Shown here piece after piece: positions 36,541-47,271 of a DNA stretch of 64,000 nucleotides. The notes below the pieces were generated by a model that was not told the DNA's origin, searched no databases, and saw only the letters and a list, made by a program, of their open reading frames with translations. The stretch's first letter is position 1. Each line of letters starts with the position of its first letter. This stretch comes from Begonia masoniana. Lineage: Eukaryota > Streptophyta > Magnoliopsida > Cucurbitales > Begoniaceae. The stretch covers positions 49,145,259-49,209,258 of the forward strand of contig CM039503.1 in the NCBI GenBank assembly GCA_022432975.1, read 5' to 3'. The translations under genes were made by a program, and so were the position numbers.

Positions 36541-39506
36541 TTAGATTTACATGAAACTTTAGAAGGATCATCCCGCCACATCGATGGAGAATTGAGCGGA
36601 CGCGGAATTCAACAGGAGGAACTCGGCGAATCGTAGGTCGGAACGAGTCGCAGAAGGTAAAATCTGAAGCCCTCAACCTCCATTCTCTCCATTTTTTGAA
36701 GATAAATGTGTTAAAAGTTCGTTGGAATTATATTTCAACCCCGATTCTGAGATAACGGGATTTCTGTCAATGGGCAGGTGACGGGGGTATTTCTTCCGTA
36801 GATTCTCGTTTACAATGTTTGGATTTTTCAAGTGTTCATCTGCTGTTTGTCTTTTGAATTTCAGAATTTTTTCTGCAAAATTAGTCACCAATAATTTCCC
36901 AAATTCATCTTCACAACCTTAATTTTCTACGAGCGAGTATTATATTCAGGAGCCTCAATATAATTCTGGTCTTTGACCTTTTGATCGTCTTTCAAAAATC
37001 CTAAATGACTCTTGAGAAGCATAACCTTTTATGACTGAAGGAAAACGAAAGAGTTTTCTAATGATTGAATAACTGATGTTTAGTTTCTTAATTGTTTGAT
37101 GTCGCTAACGCAATCACTCTATTAATATGATCGAAGACATTATCTAATTCAACTTGTTCTGCGAATCTTTAATCATTACTTAGTCTGGCCACATTATTAT
37201 TCTGTTTGTCAACTGTCCTATCTTTATGGATCTTGTTGTTACTTTGCCTGGTTTTCAGTTGATCCTTCTGCAGGGTTTTGATGCTGAAACTTGCACGACT
37301 ACTACTTTTATAAACAGATTCTCATTTCCTGCTTCAAGAATTTGATTCCAACAAGATTACCATTTTCCTGGTAGATTCTAATGCTCAAGTGAGTTTTTGT
37401 ATTTGTGGAATAATAAGCATGCGAAAAAGAAAGTAAATAAAATAATAAGGAAGAACTGTCTTCTTTGGTTTATTCCACCTCCTATTCATATTGTCTTCAA
37501 CATCAGTTTTTTAATCATTTTGTTTTTTTCCTACAATCAACTAAAGAACTATTGGACAATTTCCTATCATGAATCATACCATAATTGATCAGATCTAATC
37601 CATAGTACATGAATCTATCTGAAGAAAAATTACAACTGGGTCGTAGAAACTGTGATACTAGACTGTCAACTTGCCGACCTAGTAGAAGCTAATCCTACAA
37701 ATTGCTTCATCACTATTTGTAACAGACCTGTTTCTACGGACTGTTGCGGATTTATTGGAAACAATTTTGAGCCATGGTAAGAGCTTCTGAATTTAACCAC
37801 TGAGAAAGTCACCTTCCTGGCAAATTTTTTGCATAGAAAAAAATTAGAGAGTTTTTTATATTTAGAACATCTATACGAATGTAATTTCTTTGTTTGTATT
37901 TGATCTAACTGCTTGATAAACATTGCTTAGTTTCGAAGCTTCGTTTTATTCCATGAAATAGCATTTTTCCTTGTTGTCTCATAAATGTCTTATCCACATT
38001 CTTTATCTGGACATTTTGAAGGTACGATATAGATCGAGGAATTCCTACACCACGGACCACGGTTGGATCGAATTTTGGTGGGCGATTGTTGTGCAAACTG
38101 TACCGAAAGTTTTGGTAAGAAACTGAATCATTTGTTGTCATTTGAGTACTCCTGTCATTGTTGACATTCCATCCACCTAGAAATAGCTAGACAGGCGATG
38201 CTCTCCTCTAGCAGGTAGAGAGTAATGTTAGACTTAAAACTTCCGTTAGTGGGTGGTTGAGCTGACTAGGTAGAGACGGCAGAGGGGGAGAAGATATGGA
38301 AATTATCAGTTGCAGTGCACTATTGTCTATGATTAGTAAGAAGTAAAGGAGAGAATTAATGGGGGAGATGGGGTGAGAAGGAATGGCAGAAAACTGGAGA
38401 TGAGCAAGGAATTCAAAACAAAGCCAGAGATAGAAAAATGACAGAAAAACAACTCACATCGCACATGCATTTCATTTCTTAGTTTATTGTTTTCTTTTAT
38501 GGATCTACACCTCCACTAATCATTGCACGGAATAAAAAAAAATAGGAAGAATGATATCAGGTGGGTCCCTCCAATCAAGTGACGATTGTGAAGATAAGTG
38601 TCCGAGTTGGCACCTTTTACCTTAATCTTTCGAGAGCCTCAGAAGCCCGTAGGCAGTTTTTCAGTTTCTTGAGTGCAATTTCAATTCTGGGTTCAAGTAA
38701 ATTTTCTCCCTTTTTTCCATTTTATTGTAAAAAAATTGAAATTTATAATGCTAGAAAATGTTTCTTTTGTGGGTGCGAGGCCAATGATTGTGTTTAGTGT
38801 TGATGAGAACTTTTCTCCACTGAGTATAATTTATTGCTGCAATTCATTACATAGGAAAAGAGCCAATTAATCAAAGGTAAAGATAAATAATGAGAAAATT
38901 TATTTTATTTATATTATAATATTGAATAATGATGAAGCAAATGGCTTCGCTGTTGCTGTCGTGAGTAGTCTTTCCAAGTTCAGGCTCAGCCAACCAATCC
39001 CTCTGTGACTGTGGGTTCCATTATATGATGTAGGAGGGTTTTCTAATTTCTAAGACCAATTAATGGGTGATTAGTTGGAAAAAACGATAATTAATTTGTC
39101 CATAAAAATTGTAAAAGTTGATTGTATGATCTTATCGGATTAGTTCCTGCTCAACTATTTCACGCCCTTTTGTCGCTTACAGCCTCTGCAACTCTCTCCC
39201 TTCATCTCTAGTTCTACTATATCTTCTCTCTCCATGTGGGTGTATTTTCCAGAGCTCTGAACCATATTCTTTTTTTTATCTCTGCGTAGGTCTTCGTTTA
39301 CTTTTGATTCTTTTTTATTTCCGTTTCAGTAAGCCATGTTTTGGTTTCTGGGTAATCCTTTGAAATCTCTGTTTTTCTTTTTCTAGGAGGAAGAAGCGTT
39401 AATTTCAGAGTGGAGGCTGACAAGTTGATGCCCGAATCGGAATCGTTACTTTGATGACTGAATCGACGAGAATATCTTGGATCGAATAGGTTCTTCTTTG
39501 CTTTTA
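36541..39506. other. Intergenic region upstream of the bHLH gene
   Basis: About 3 kb of AT-rich DNA with no recognisable protein, RNA gene or transposon core. The last 330 bp (39170-39500) is pyrimidine-rich and looks like the promoter and 5' leader of the bHLH gene. CTGCGTAG|GTC near 39290 and TTCTAG|GAGG near 39390 could be splice acceptors of a leader intron. Confidence 0.45.
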
Positions 39507-40151
39507 ATGGCGCCGGCTCTGGTTTTGAATCCCGTTTCGCAATCTGGTGGCTTCCGCGATTCTTCCAGCAAGAAAAAGAAGAAGAGGAATCAGAGGAGTA
39601 AAGATAATCGCCAATCGCAGAATCACAGGCAATGGAAATCTGAATCTCAACAGCAACTCTACTCGTCCAAACTGGTTCAAGCTCTTTCTCGAATTAGGCT
39701 CACCTCCCCCACTATTTCGTCTTCCAATGAAGCGCCTCGCCGTGGCAGAGCCGTCCGGGAGGCCGCCGACAAAGCCCTAGCCATGGCGGCGAAAGGGCGA
39801 ACTAGGTGGAGCCGAGCGATTTTGACGAATCGACCCAAGCTAAAGTTTCGGAAACACAAGCGAAAGAGGGCCCCTACCCCCGTAAATAGCCACTCAAAGA
39901 AACCAAGAGTTGGTGTCTGGAGATTGAAAGGAAAGTGCTTACCGGTAATCCAGAGGAAAGTTAAGGTTCTCGGCCGGCTAGTTCCCGGTTGCCAGAAGGA
40001 ACCTTTGCCGGTGATTCTAGAAGAAGTTACTGATTATATCGCGGCTCTTGAGATGCAGGTTCGCACTATGACTGCTCTGGCAGGCTTGCTCTCCGGCGAC
40101 ACTTCCGGCGCCGGCTCAACCTCTGCACCACATCGTCGATCTGGTGCTTAG
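39507..40151 (+). CDS. bHLH147/148-like: Atypical bHLH transcription factor, bHLH147/148 (AIF) type
   Basis: Single-exon gene for a 214-residue protein. Start chosen at the ATG at 39507 (MAPALVLNPVS), the first ATG of the open frame. The frame extends upstream only through non-ATG codons. Order: a Lys/Arg-rich N-terminus (residues ~22-30), RAVREAADKALAMAAKGRTR from about 81, GRTRWSRAIL (97-106), a second basic patch, then the helix-loop-helix at about 145-195 with VLGRLVPGCQKEPLP and DYIAALEMQVRTMTALAGLL. This pattern is known from the Arabidopsis AIF group (bHLH147-150). These lack the usual DNA-contact residues and restrain growth-promoting bHLH factors in brassinosteroid-linked signalling. 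Nuclear localisation is inferred from the basic patches. GC content is higher than in the surroundings, as expected for an intact gene. Confidence 0.9.
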   Translation: MAPALVLNPVSQSGGFRDSSSKKKKKRNQRSKDNRQSQNHRQWKSESQQQLYSSKLVQALSRIRLTSPTISSSNEAPRRGRAVREAADKALAMAAKGRTRWSRAILTNRPKLKFRKHKRKRAPTPVNSHSKKPRVGVWRLKGKCLPVIQRKVKVLGRLVPGCQKEPLPVILEEVTDYIAALEMQVRTMTALAGLLSGDTSGAGSTSAPHRRSGA

Positions 40152-41455
40152 CTGTCTCGTCACATGTATTTAATCTCTCTGCCTCTCTCTACGAGAAGGA
40201 ATTTCATGTTAAATATATTTGCAGCTTTATTTATTTTTCAAGTAATATAGCCTGCTCCATGCCTCTTCATTTCAATTCTTCCCTGAAACTACAGTTTAAT
40301 GTCCGTAATTAGGGGGCTGTGGAGAGATTAAATGAACATTTAACCCCTAATCAATGGGATTTCAATTCAACTTTCCTTTGAGGTTGTTAGAACATTCCAT
40401 TTTTATTACGAAGATGAACACATTACCAGCAAGATCCATTTATCGACCTAATCAATCTTCCGGTGAGCATTATTCATAAAGTAATGTTATGTTTACTCTC
40501 TAATATTACATTATATTCTTAGTTTCGGGTAAATTGTTGCAATCAATGACTCACTTTAACCGTTTGTAATTTATTATAAGCAAATACTAGTGTATCAATA
40601 ACCGTGGAGGGTGCAGAAGGCAGATCGTGGGTGGATCTCCCCAAACACTTTCAAGTGTCAAAAATGGGCAGCATCCTGCCACCTGCCTAGAAATTATATG
40701 GGAAGAGTCACTGTCAGTGTCCCTTGTCTTAAACTCGGACGAGAACCCAGATTGGCGCACACGGGCGCCTCTGTTTCATCGCTGTCAGCACGGCTGGTTG
40801 TGGCCATTTGAATGATATGCTGCAGAGCTTGATATATATGACTTTCCTTTAAGGTAAAGGACCACCTGCCCTAGTTTTTTAGGTTTTGAATGTACACTTG
40901 CTACCCTTCTATAGATATCATACTATAGTTACGATTAATTACCATATATTATTCATCAAACTTAAGATTATGTATCATTGAATGTGATAGATCGAGTTAT
41001 TGAGTATCAATTTAGATAGAGTTTAATGATAAAGTTTGACTAGCAATTGCCACTGTAGAAGGTGTTTACTCTGTAGTCTTAGTTTAATATTTTATTTTGA
41101 GTTTTTATTGTTGATAATCTATGTTTAATGTGAAGGTACTTACACTAGTTCTTCTAAAGTATTATACTAGATTTTGGTGCGATCTGAATTTTATCTGACC
41201 AGATCAGTTAGGCTCATGTTGAGAATCTCATTAGAGTTTTATTTCCTCTATAATTCATGTAAAATATAATCACAAAACTTGCAGTTATATTTCGACCTTT
41301 ATAGTGATATTATTCTCTACTCATAGTTTTTTTTTTTTTCCAAAAAGGATTTTCTACGTAAATCTATTGTCTCACTTCATATTTTCTTTTTCCTGTTATT
41401 GTTCGATTTCTAACACATTATTATTATAAAGTATATGTACTTAGTTGTCATTAGG
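40152..41455. other. 3' flank of the bHLH gene and intergenic DNA
   Basis: 3' untranslated region, then AT-rich DNA. The two short overlapping frames at 40611-40815 are not recognisable proteins. Nothing else supported. Confidence 0.5.
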
Positions 41456-41745
41456 GTTGTCCCACATCGACAGAACCAAAACAAACGATCATGTATAAAA
41501 TATGAGGGAGATTTTCTCATTCCTTGAGCTATTTTTTTGGAGCGAGTGGATATCAGAGTTAAATCTATACCATGTGATGACTGATTAAACACGCTAGACG
41601 TGAAAGAAAGAAAGACCTATCACGCTAGACGTGTGGGCAAGTGTTGTCCCACATCGACAGAACCAAATCAAACGGTCCTGTATAAATATGAAGGGGATTC
41701 CCTCACTCTTTGAACTAGTTTTTGGAGTGAGTTATATCTTTTCAC
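41456..41745 (+). mobile_element. TRIM-like miniature LTR element candidate
   Basis: Two direct repeats of about 95 bp start at 41456 and 41642, both with GTTGTCCCACATCGACAGAA, a TATA box and a GGAG(T/C)GAG end. Just after the first repeat, TGGATATCAGAGTT (41547-41560) resembles the initiator-tRNA primer-binding site TGGTATCAGAG with one extra A. The internal part is only about 85 bp and non-coding, as in TRIM elements. CACGCTAGACGTG is duplicated at about 41588 and 41627 within that internal part. The copies differ at several positions, so the element is old. Confidence 0.5.
41459..41700 (+). promoter_or_regulatory. Paired USE + TATA motifs (snRNA-promoter-like)
   Basis: GTCCCACATCG occurs at 41459-41469 and 41646-41656. 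TATAAA follows at 41494 and 41681, in both cases after exactly 24 bp. In plant snRNA promoters the upstream sequence element is RTCCCACATCG, and a spacing of about 24 bp to TATA is known for Pol III types. No snRNA sequence follows either copy, so these probably drive, or once drove, the mobile element. Confidence 0.45.
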
Positions 41746-42298
41746 TTTCTATCAATTAGATACGTCAAACGAGCTAGTTGAGTGGAAAAACAAAATCTCA
41801 AGGCACCTGAGTGAGCAAGTTGAAGTGACCATGCTAACAAGGTGACATGATGGTCTTACTATCAAGTGTTTTGGTGTTTCTACTTTTTTACTCTACATTT
41901 AGTGCTCTATCAAAAGCAAACTGCAACACAAGCACTAATATACCACCTCAGACACTAACAATAATTGCACCAAACCAATAATTCATTTTTTTTTTTTTTT
42001 AAGATTTTGTTGAAGTTCAAACTCTGATTTTATCTTAACCCAAGTTATTATGAATAGGGGAAGATAGTAAATAATTATTATGTATTAAATGTTGCATAAA
42101 TTAAATTCGTATGAAATTTTTTTGGCAAGTACTATTGAGGGGCTGTCACGACTCATAACAACAAAAGTTTAGGAAAAACCATTCGACTTTCGAAAAGAGT
42201 TTAAATGCCCGACTTAAAGTGTGTTAAAATGCTTCATGGCAACCTCTTATGAACCCGAGATGTAACAGTTCACCTTGTGAAAGCAATGACTACTCAAT

Positions 42299-42720
42299 AT
42301 TCTGTTTGATTATGATGGTCCAAGCTATACTAGTGGGGTGTATAATCCTACATTGTTTGAAATAGTGAAAATTGAGTATTTTATAAGTAGAATTTTCATT
42401 CCTACATATTACAACACGTTTTGGGCTAACTCAATAATAAATCTATGTGGACCCCACCACTAATATTAGAGTTAGGTTTCCAACCAAAAGTGTGATCGAC
42501 GGGGACGTCGGATTGCGGTAGCCCTCCTTGTAAAGACAAGAACGACCCAAGATTCTATTTGATTGCGAAGGCCTAGTTCATACCAGCAGGGTGCACAATT
42601 TCATATCTCTTGGGAAAATGAAAATCGAGGGTTTTATAAGTAAATTTTTTTTTTACGTAATACAATACGTTTTTAGTTAATCTCAAAAATAAGTTTTTAG
42701 TTAATCTCAAAAATAAATTT
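42299..42720. repeat. Diverged tandem duplication, ~257 bp period
   Basis: The block starting TCTGTTTGATTATGATGGTC (42299), with a GGGTGTATAAT motif and TTTTATAAGTAGAATTTTC, reappears diverged from about 42556 (CTATTTGATTGCGAAGGCC, GGGTGCACAAT, TTTTATAAGTAAATTTTTT). The right copy also carries a local duplication of AGTTTTTAGTTAATCTC at 42670-42720. Non-coding. Confidence 0.55.
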
Positions 42721-43859
42721 GAGCAAGTTTCGACTCAAAGCAGATAATAGTGTACAGAGAGCAAAGAGACTCCACACGAGAATAGTACTTGTACAAACCC
42801 TACATTGACATTACTACAATCTATCATTAAAATTGCTCACTGCATCTTAGTTTGAGGAGAGTGAAAGAGAAGGTGTCCAAATTTACGGAGAAAGAACAAG
42901 AAAAATCATTGGTTGCATGTGGGATGTCATGGCACTCACTTCAACACAACGAAGACATTTCTACTACCCTCTTTCTCTCTCTATACTCCCCCCCTCTCTC
43001 TCTACCTTTGTTTTGCATGCTTTTTCATACGTGGCCTACACACCATGTGAATGCATCAGAGACCAATGCAAAGAAAAGGACATGCAATTAAGATTTGTGT
43101 ATTTTAACCTAAAGTCTTACCAAGCCCACATGGAGGGGTCATGTCTAAGTTCTATAAAAAAATAACATTCTAGACTCTTTTTAGAAAACATTTCCATTAT
43201 CCATATAGTTTACTATATACTGTGACCGTGACACGATTCAAGTCTTTAATTTGTTTCAAAGTCATAGTTGTAGTTTATATGAGCAACTCACAGTCAATTC
43301 AGTGCAAATGTACGTATAAATTTATTGTAGTTCTTGTAGATGAATACACGTGTCGCTCGCTGACAGGATCATAATGATTTTTTATGTGTATTGACGTGTT
43401 TGGGTTGAAAAAGTTGGAAGTGTTTGAGTGAGGTTGTTTGTATTGTAGCTAGATTGGCTGTGTAGTGTAGAGGACAAGAAGAAATGGGCTAATACTTAGT
43501 TTTCACCATTAAATATAAAAACGACGGTTCATAGGACGACTGTAGGGTAACCTGCGATGCCAACCCTAGTTTGGAGCAGAACCATACTCCTACAGACCGT
43601 GTTTTCACTCTTGACCACCATTGTTTTCAAGGTCTAGGTATGGCGAGCAAATTAGGTCATTTTCATATTCTAGCTCTACTTTGTGTGTTAAAAATGTATT
43701 AAGTTAACTTGGATCCAGCAATTTAGATTTAGTTGTTCTACTTTGTGTTAAAAAGTGTAACGATTAAGTTAATTTTAACCCGACAATTTAAGTTCAACAG
43801 TAATTGATCATAGTATTAGAGTCACGAGGTTCCAATTTAAATCTCGGTTTTATAAAAAA
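42721..43859. other. Intergenic, no supported gene
   Basis: Short frames around 42850-43165 overlap in two frames and resemble no protein I know. A CT-rich patch lies at 42970-43005. Nothing else stands out. Confidence 0.45.
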
Positions 43860-44220
43860 ATTACCCTGTTAAAAATTTAAATATTTATATATAAAGATCA
43901 ATAAAAGAAATTAGTTTATAAGTGACGAGACATGTTAAAAATTATAAATGATTAAATCAATTTTAACTCGACAACTTAAAATTTTTAATATTGCTGATAA
44001 TTTATTATTTCTCGGTTATAATTTGTAGCTAGTCATATTCATGGTCCGATTGATTTAAGTTTCATTTGTGAAATCACATGTAATGTACTATGTAATAAAT
44101 TGTCCAATCAAAAAATTAAAATATTCACGTGTAAGGACTAATAAAAGAAGTTGACTTATACGTAAGAGAACATGTTAAAAAATATAAATGATTAAATTAA
44201 TTTCAATCCAACTATTTAAA
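43860..44220. repeat. Diverged dispersed repeat, two local copies
   Basis: A ~120 bp segment with AAAATTTAAATATT, GAC/GATCAATAAAAGAA, TAAATGATTAAAT and (A)CAACTTAAA occurs at about 43860-43985 and 44095-44215. A third relative lies at about 53930-54050 (AAAGACTAATAGAAGAGATC, then GATAAATGATTAAGTT). This is a dispersed AT-rich repeat family with no coding content seen. Confidence 0.5.
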
Positions 44221-45002
44221 TTTTTGAAATTGTTGGAAGAAAACTTTATTTATGAAATTTCATAACTATGGAAGAGGACTCTACTTATTAATACCTCACG
44301 GTTCAAGTCATTTTAATTTCTTCTACTAAATCAGACCAATACTGTCTCAAAACTCGTTGCAGTAGCTAGGAAGAACTCTACTCTACGATCATTCGCCTTC
44401 ACCTCATAAACAAGATTGTGAATTATTCAACTATTGGTACGCGTTTAGTTTTATAATTATATGATTTTGGGTCGTCGCTGACGACAATTTCGTTGAAATT
44501 GTAGATAAATAGATAATACGAATAATTGTACATTGAAGTTCACTCTAGGGTTCCAACGGATTCGTGTTCTCAAGGTTGGGTGCCGATCCTCAATAATTAA
44601 GCAAACATTAAGGCAGCATTTGAAAAATAACAAAAGGAATTACACAAGGTAGGCGCAGTCGTTGAATGACCATCCACCTAAAGTAATTAAACATTAAAGC
44701 GACAGAAACATATCCCCATTTTATCGGAAAGATAGTCCTCGATGCTCATATTGCACACTTACCCATAATTTATTGAAACAAGTAGATAGAGGATCATGTA
44801 TTCTCTGGCAATAATAGAACGTTATACCAAGAACAATAATAATTGACAAATTAAAAAATTCATCACACAATGCATAGAGTTTGTAATCATTTGGTATTAA
44901 GAAAATTTCAATTAGGTAAATTGATTAGAAATTACAAATGCCGATAAATTCTATATCTATAAAAGGGCAATACCAATGTGATTTTTGTTGTAAATAAATT
45001 GG
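44221..45002. other. Intergenic, nothing supported
   Basis: AT-rich DNA with stops in all frames and no repeat or RNA signature recognised. Confidence 0.45.
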
Positions 45003-45419
45003 TAAAATGCAATTTAAACGCTAATATTTATAATCTTTTACAGATTGGACCTTCAACTATTTTGTACAAAAAAATTTTACCTTTCAACTGTGAATAATTT
45101 CGAGATTGTTGTCAATTTATCCATTAAATTCAATACGTGTATACCATATTTTTCATCAAATCAGGTGTTTTAACTTGATTTTTAATCTCTCTGGCAATTT
45201 TTAACCTGATTTCGGTGAGAAATCGCCAGAGAAATTAAAAATCGAGTCGAAACACCTAATTATATGGAAACTATGGTATACACATGTTGAATTTAACGAA
45301 TAAATTGACAATAAAATTCAAATTGTTAACACCTGAAAAATGAAGATTTTTTTGTCAGAAAAATAGTTAAAAGTCTAATATATAAATTACTCAAACGTTA
45401 TTGTCTAAATTGCACTTTA
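45003..45419. mobile_element. Foldback MITE, 417 bp
   Basis: Near-palindrome over its whole length. The ends are TAAAATGCAATTTA (45003) and TAAATTGCACTTTA (ending 45419). The interior pairs GTATACCAT with ATGGTATAC, TCAGGTGTTTTAACTTGATT with its diverged partner, and CTCTCTGGCAA with GCCAGAGA around a short loop near 45205. There is no coding capacity. The TGCAATTTA motif at the ends is shared in general form with the MULE ends at 23-36 kb, so a MULE-related foldback is possible. Confidence 0.75.
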
Positions 45420-47081
45420 TTCAATAATAAATTAATTACAAACTTTGATATATGATGACTTTTATTCATTGATCTCGTGGGATTGACGATTATAGCCCAT
45501 GGAACGAGATTTTATCATTTAACCTTAATTTGTACTATTGTTTTTCGACGGTGAGAAAACTTCTAATATTTTAATCTAAGGTGGAGAGATTGACGAAATT
45601 TCTACGAGAGGGCTATCAAGTTAGCAAAACAAATTTAGAGTTTTCGACCGAGACACCGTTGTCGGTATGCATGACAAAATGGCGGTGTTTTAGATGGAAA
45701 GCCATCACCCACCAAAAGCAAGTGCGCGCACATCAAAATTGTCATTGTCTAATCTACTTAATTGGTTGTTTGATTAATATTCCAAATTATGTCCAAGGGG
45801 GGAGAATAACAATATGGTAGGATTCTCTTGTGGGTGCCTACCCTAATTCTAGTGTTTTTGATACCCACAAACTTAAAAAGCACCTTTTTTTTTTTTTTTT
45901 TAGGTTGGGACTCATTCTCTCTTTTTAACCCATTTTCCTATGGCCTAAGTGGAAAGAGATAGTGACCTCTGTCCTCCATTAACCTACAATACAATGAACC
46001 TTGGTTGTGGGAAGTGACCCACCATGTTTGGGGCCATATTGCATTTGAGCCCAATTTTAATTTTGTCATAGCCTATTGGGGATAGGGATAATGACATTTG
46101 CCTCTGACCTTCTTTCGTTATATTGATTAGGCATGTACGAGATCCGATTCGGTCTGTTCCATCTCAGAACCGTTGCTCTTGGTTCCCTAGTTTTGGAATT
46201 GGAACCTTGGAATTTTGAGATCGGAACCAGAACCAGAACCAGAACCGACCGTGTTTCACGATTCAGTTTTAATTTTAAAAAATTATTTACATTTTTTATT
46301 GTTTTTAGTCGAGTTTTTAGAGTTTAAGTTGAGTTTGAGGTCGGTTTTCTGGTATGAGTCAATTTTTTAACGATTTTGAGTTGGGTTTATACCAATTTTT
46401 AAGTAGAATATTTTATCCACGGTTTGGTTTGATTGTCAAGGTTTTTGATCCTTAAAACTATGGACCAGATCATGAACTGCTGGTCTTAAGAGAATTTGAA
46501 ACTGGAACTGGAACTGGCTCCTTTGGTGGAAAAACGAGACCGAACTGGAACTGAAATTGTAGTTCCAGTCCGGTTTTGCCTTCTTCTAATATTCATCTTA
46601 GAAAGCATGTTTCAATGAGTATTTTGGATAGGATAACGATAAATTTAATTCTATTTTTACTTTTTAATTCTTACTTTATGATAAGATATTCATTAATTAA
46701 TAATATTTTAATTATTTATAATTTATTTCATTATCAAGAGTAAATAAAAATATAGTATAAATGTAGTGGTATTTTTTAGGACATGTTTACTTTGGAAAAA
46801 AGTGCCTAATTTTATATTTGCATTTAATTCAAGTTAACATGCCTGCTAATGGGCCCAATATTATGGGCCTAAAGCCCAATATCATTTCTTCGGAGCGCAC
46901 TCGGATCTATTCTCGGTTCCAGTGATCCAGAGGAAGTTTGTGGGAACTTTCAGCCAGTAAGCAGCTCAACCTCTTCGTCGCCGGCGCCTGAACTTCCCAA
47001 AACTTCGAAACATTGAGGAGCTGTCCTTGGGAATCTTTGGAGCTTGTTTTTTTTTTTTTTTTTTTTGTGGTTTCTCAGACG
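45420..47081. other. Intergenic DNA and 5' flank of PFD3
   Basis: No gene before the prefoldin start. 46130-46570 contains degenerate GAACC/GGAACT runs (GAACCAGAACCAGAACC at about 46228), a simple repeat on both strands. A 22-T run at 47047-47066 sits in the PFD3 5' leader. Confidence 0.5.
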
Positions 47082-47227
47082 ATGACTTCGTCGTCAGATT
47101 CTTCAAGTTCAGTCCAGACAGAACGAAGAGGAATTCCAGCTGCTCAATTCGTGGAGGATGTTCAAACATATCTCTTCCAATCAGGCCTCGATGTTAACTC
47201 TTCCCTTGCTTTTCTTCAAGAAAGGTT

Positions 47228-47271
<44 letters not shown>

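Noticed and set aside
41459..41700. snRNA gene (U6/U3 type) behind the USE and TATA motifs
   Set aside because: The downstream sequence resembles no snRNA, and the motif pair is part of a direct repeat that looks like a miniature LTR.
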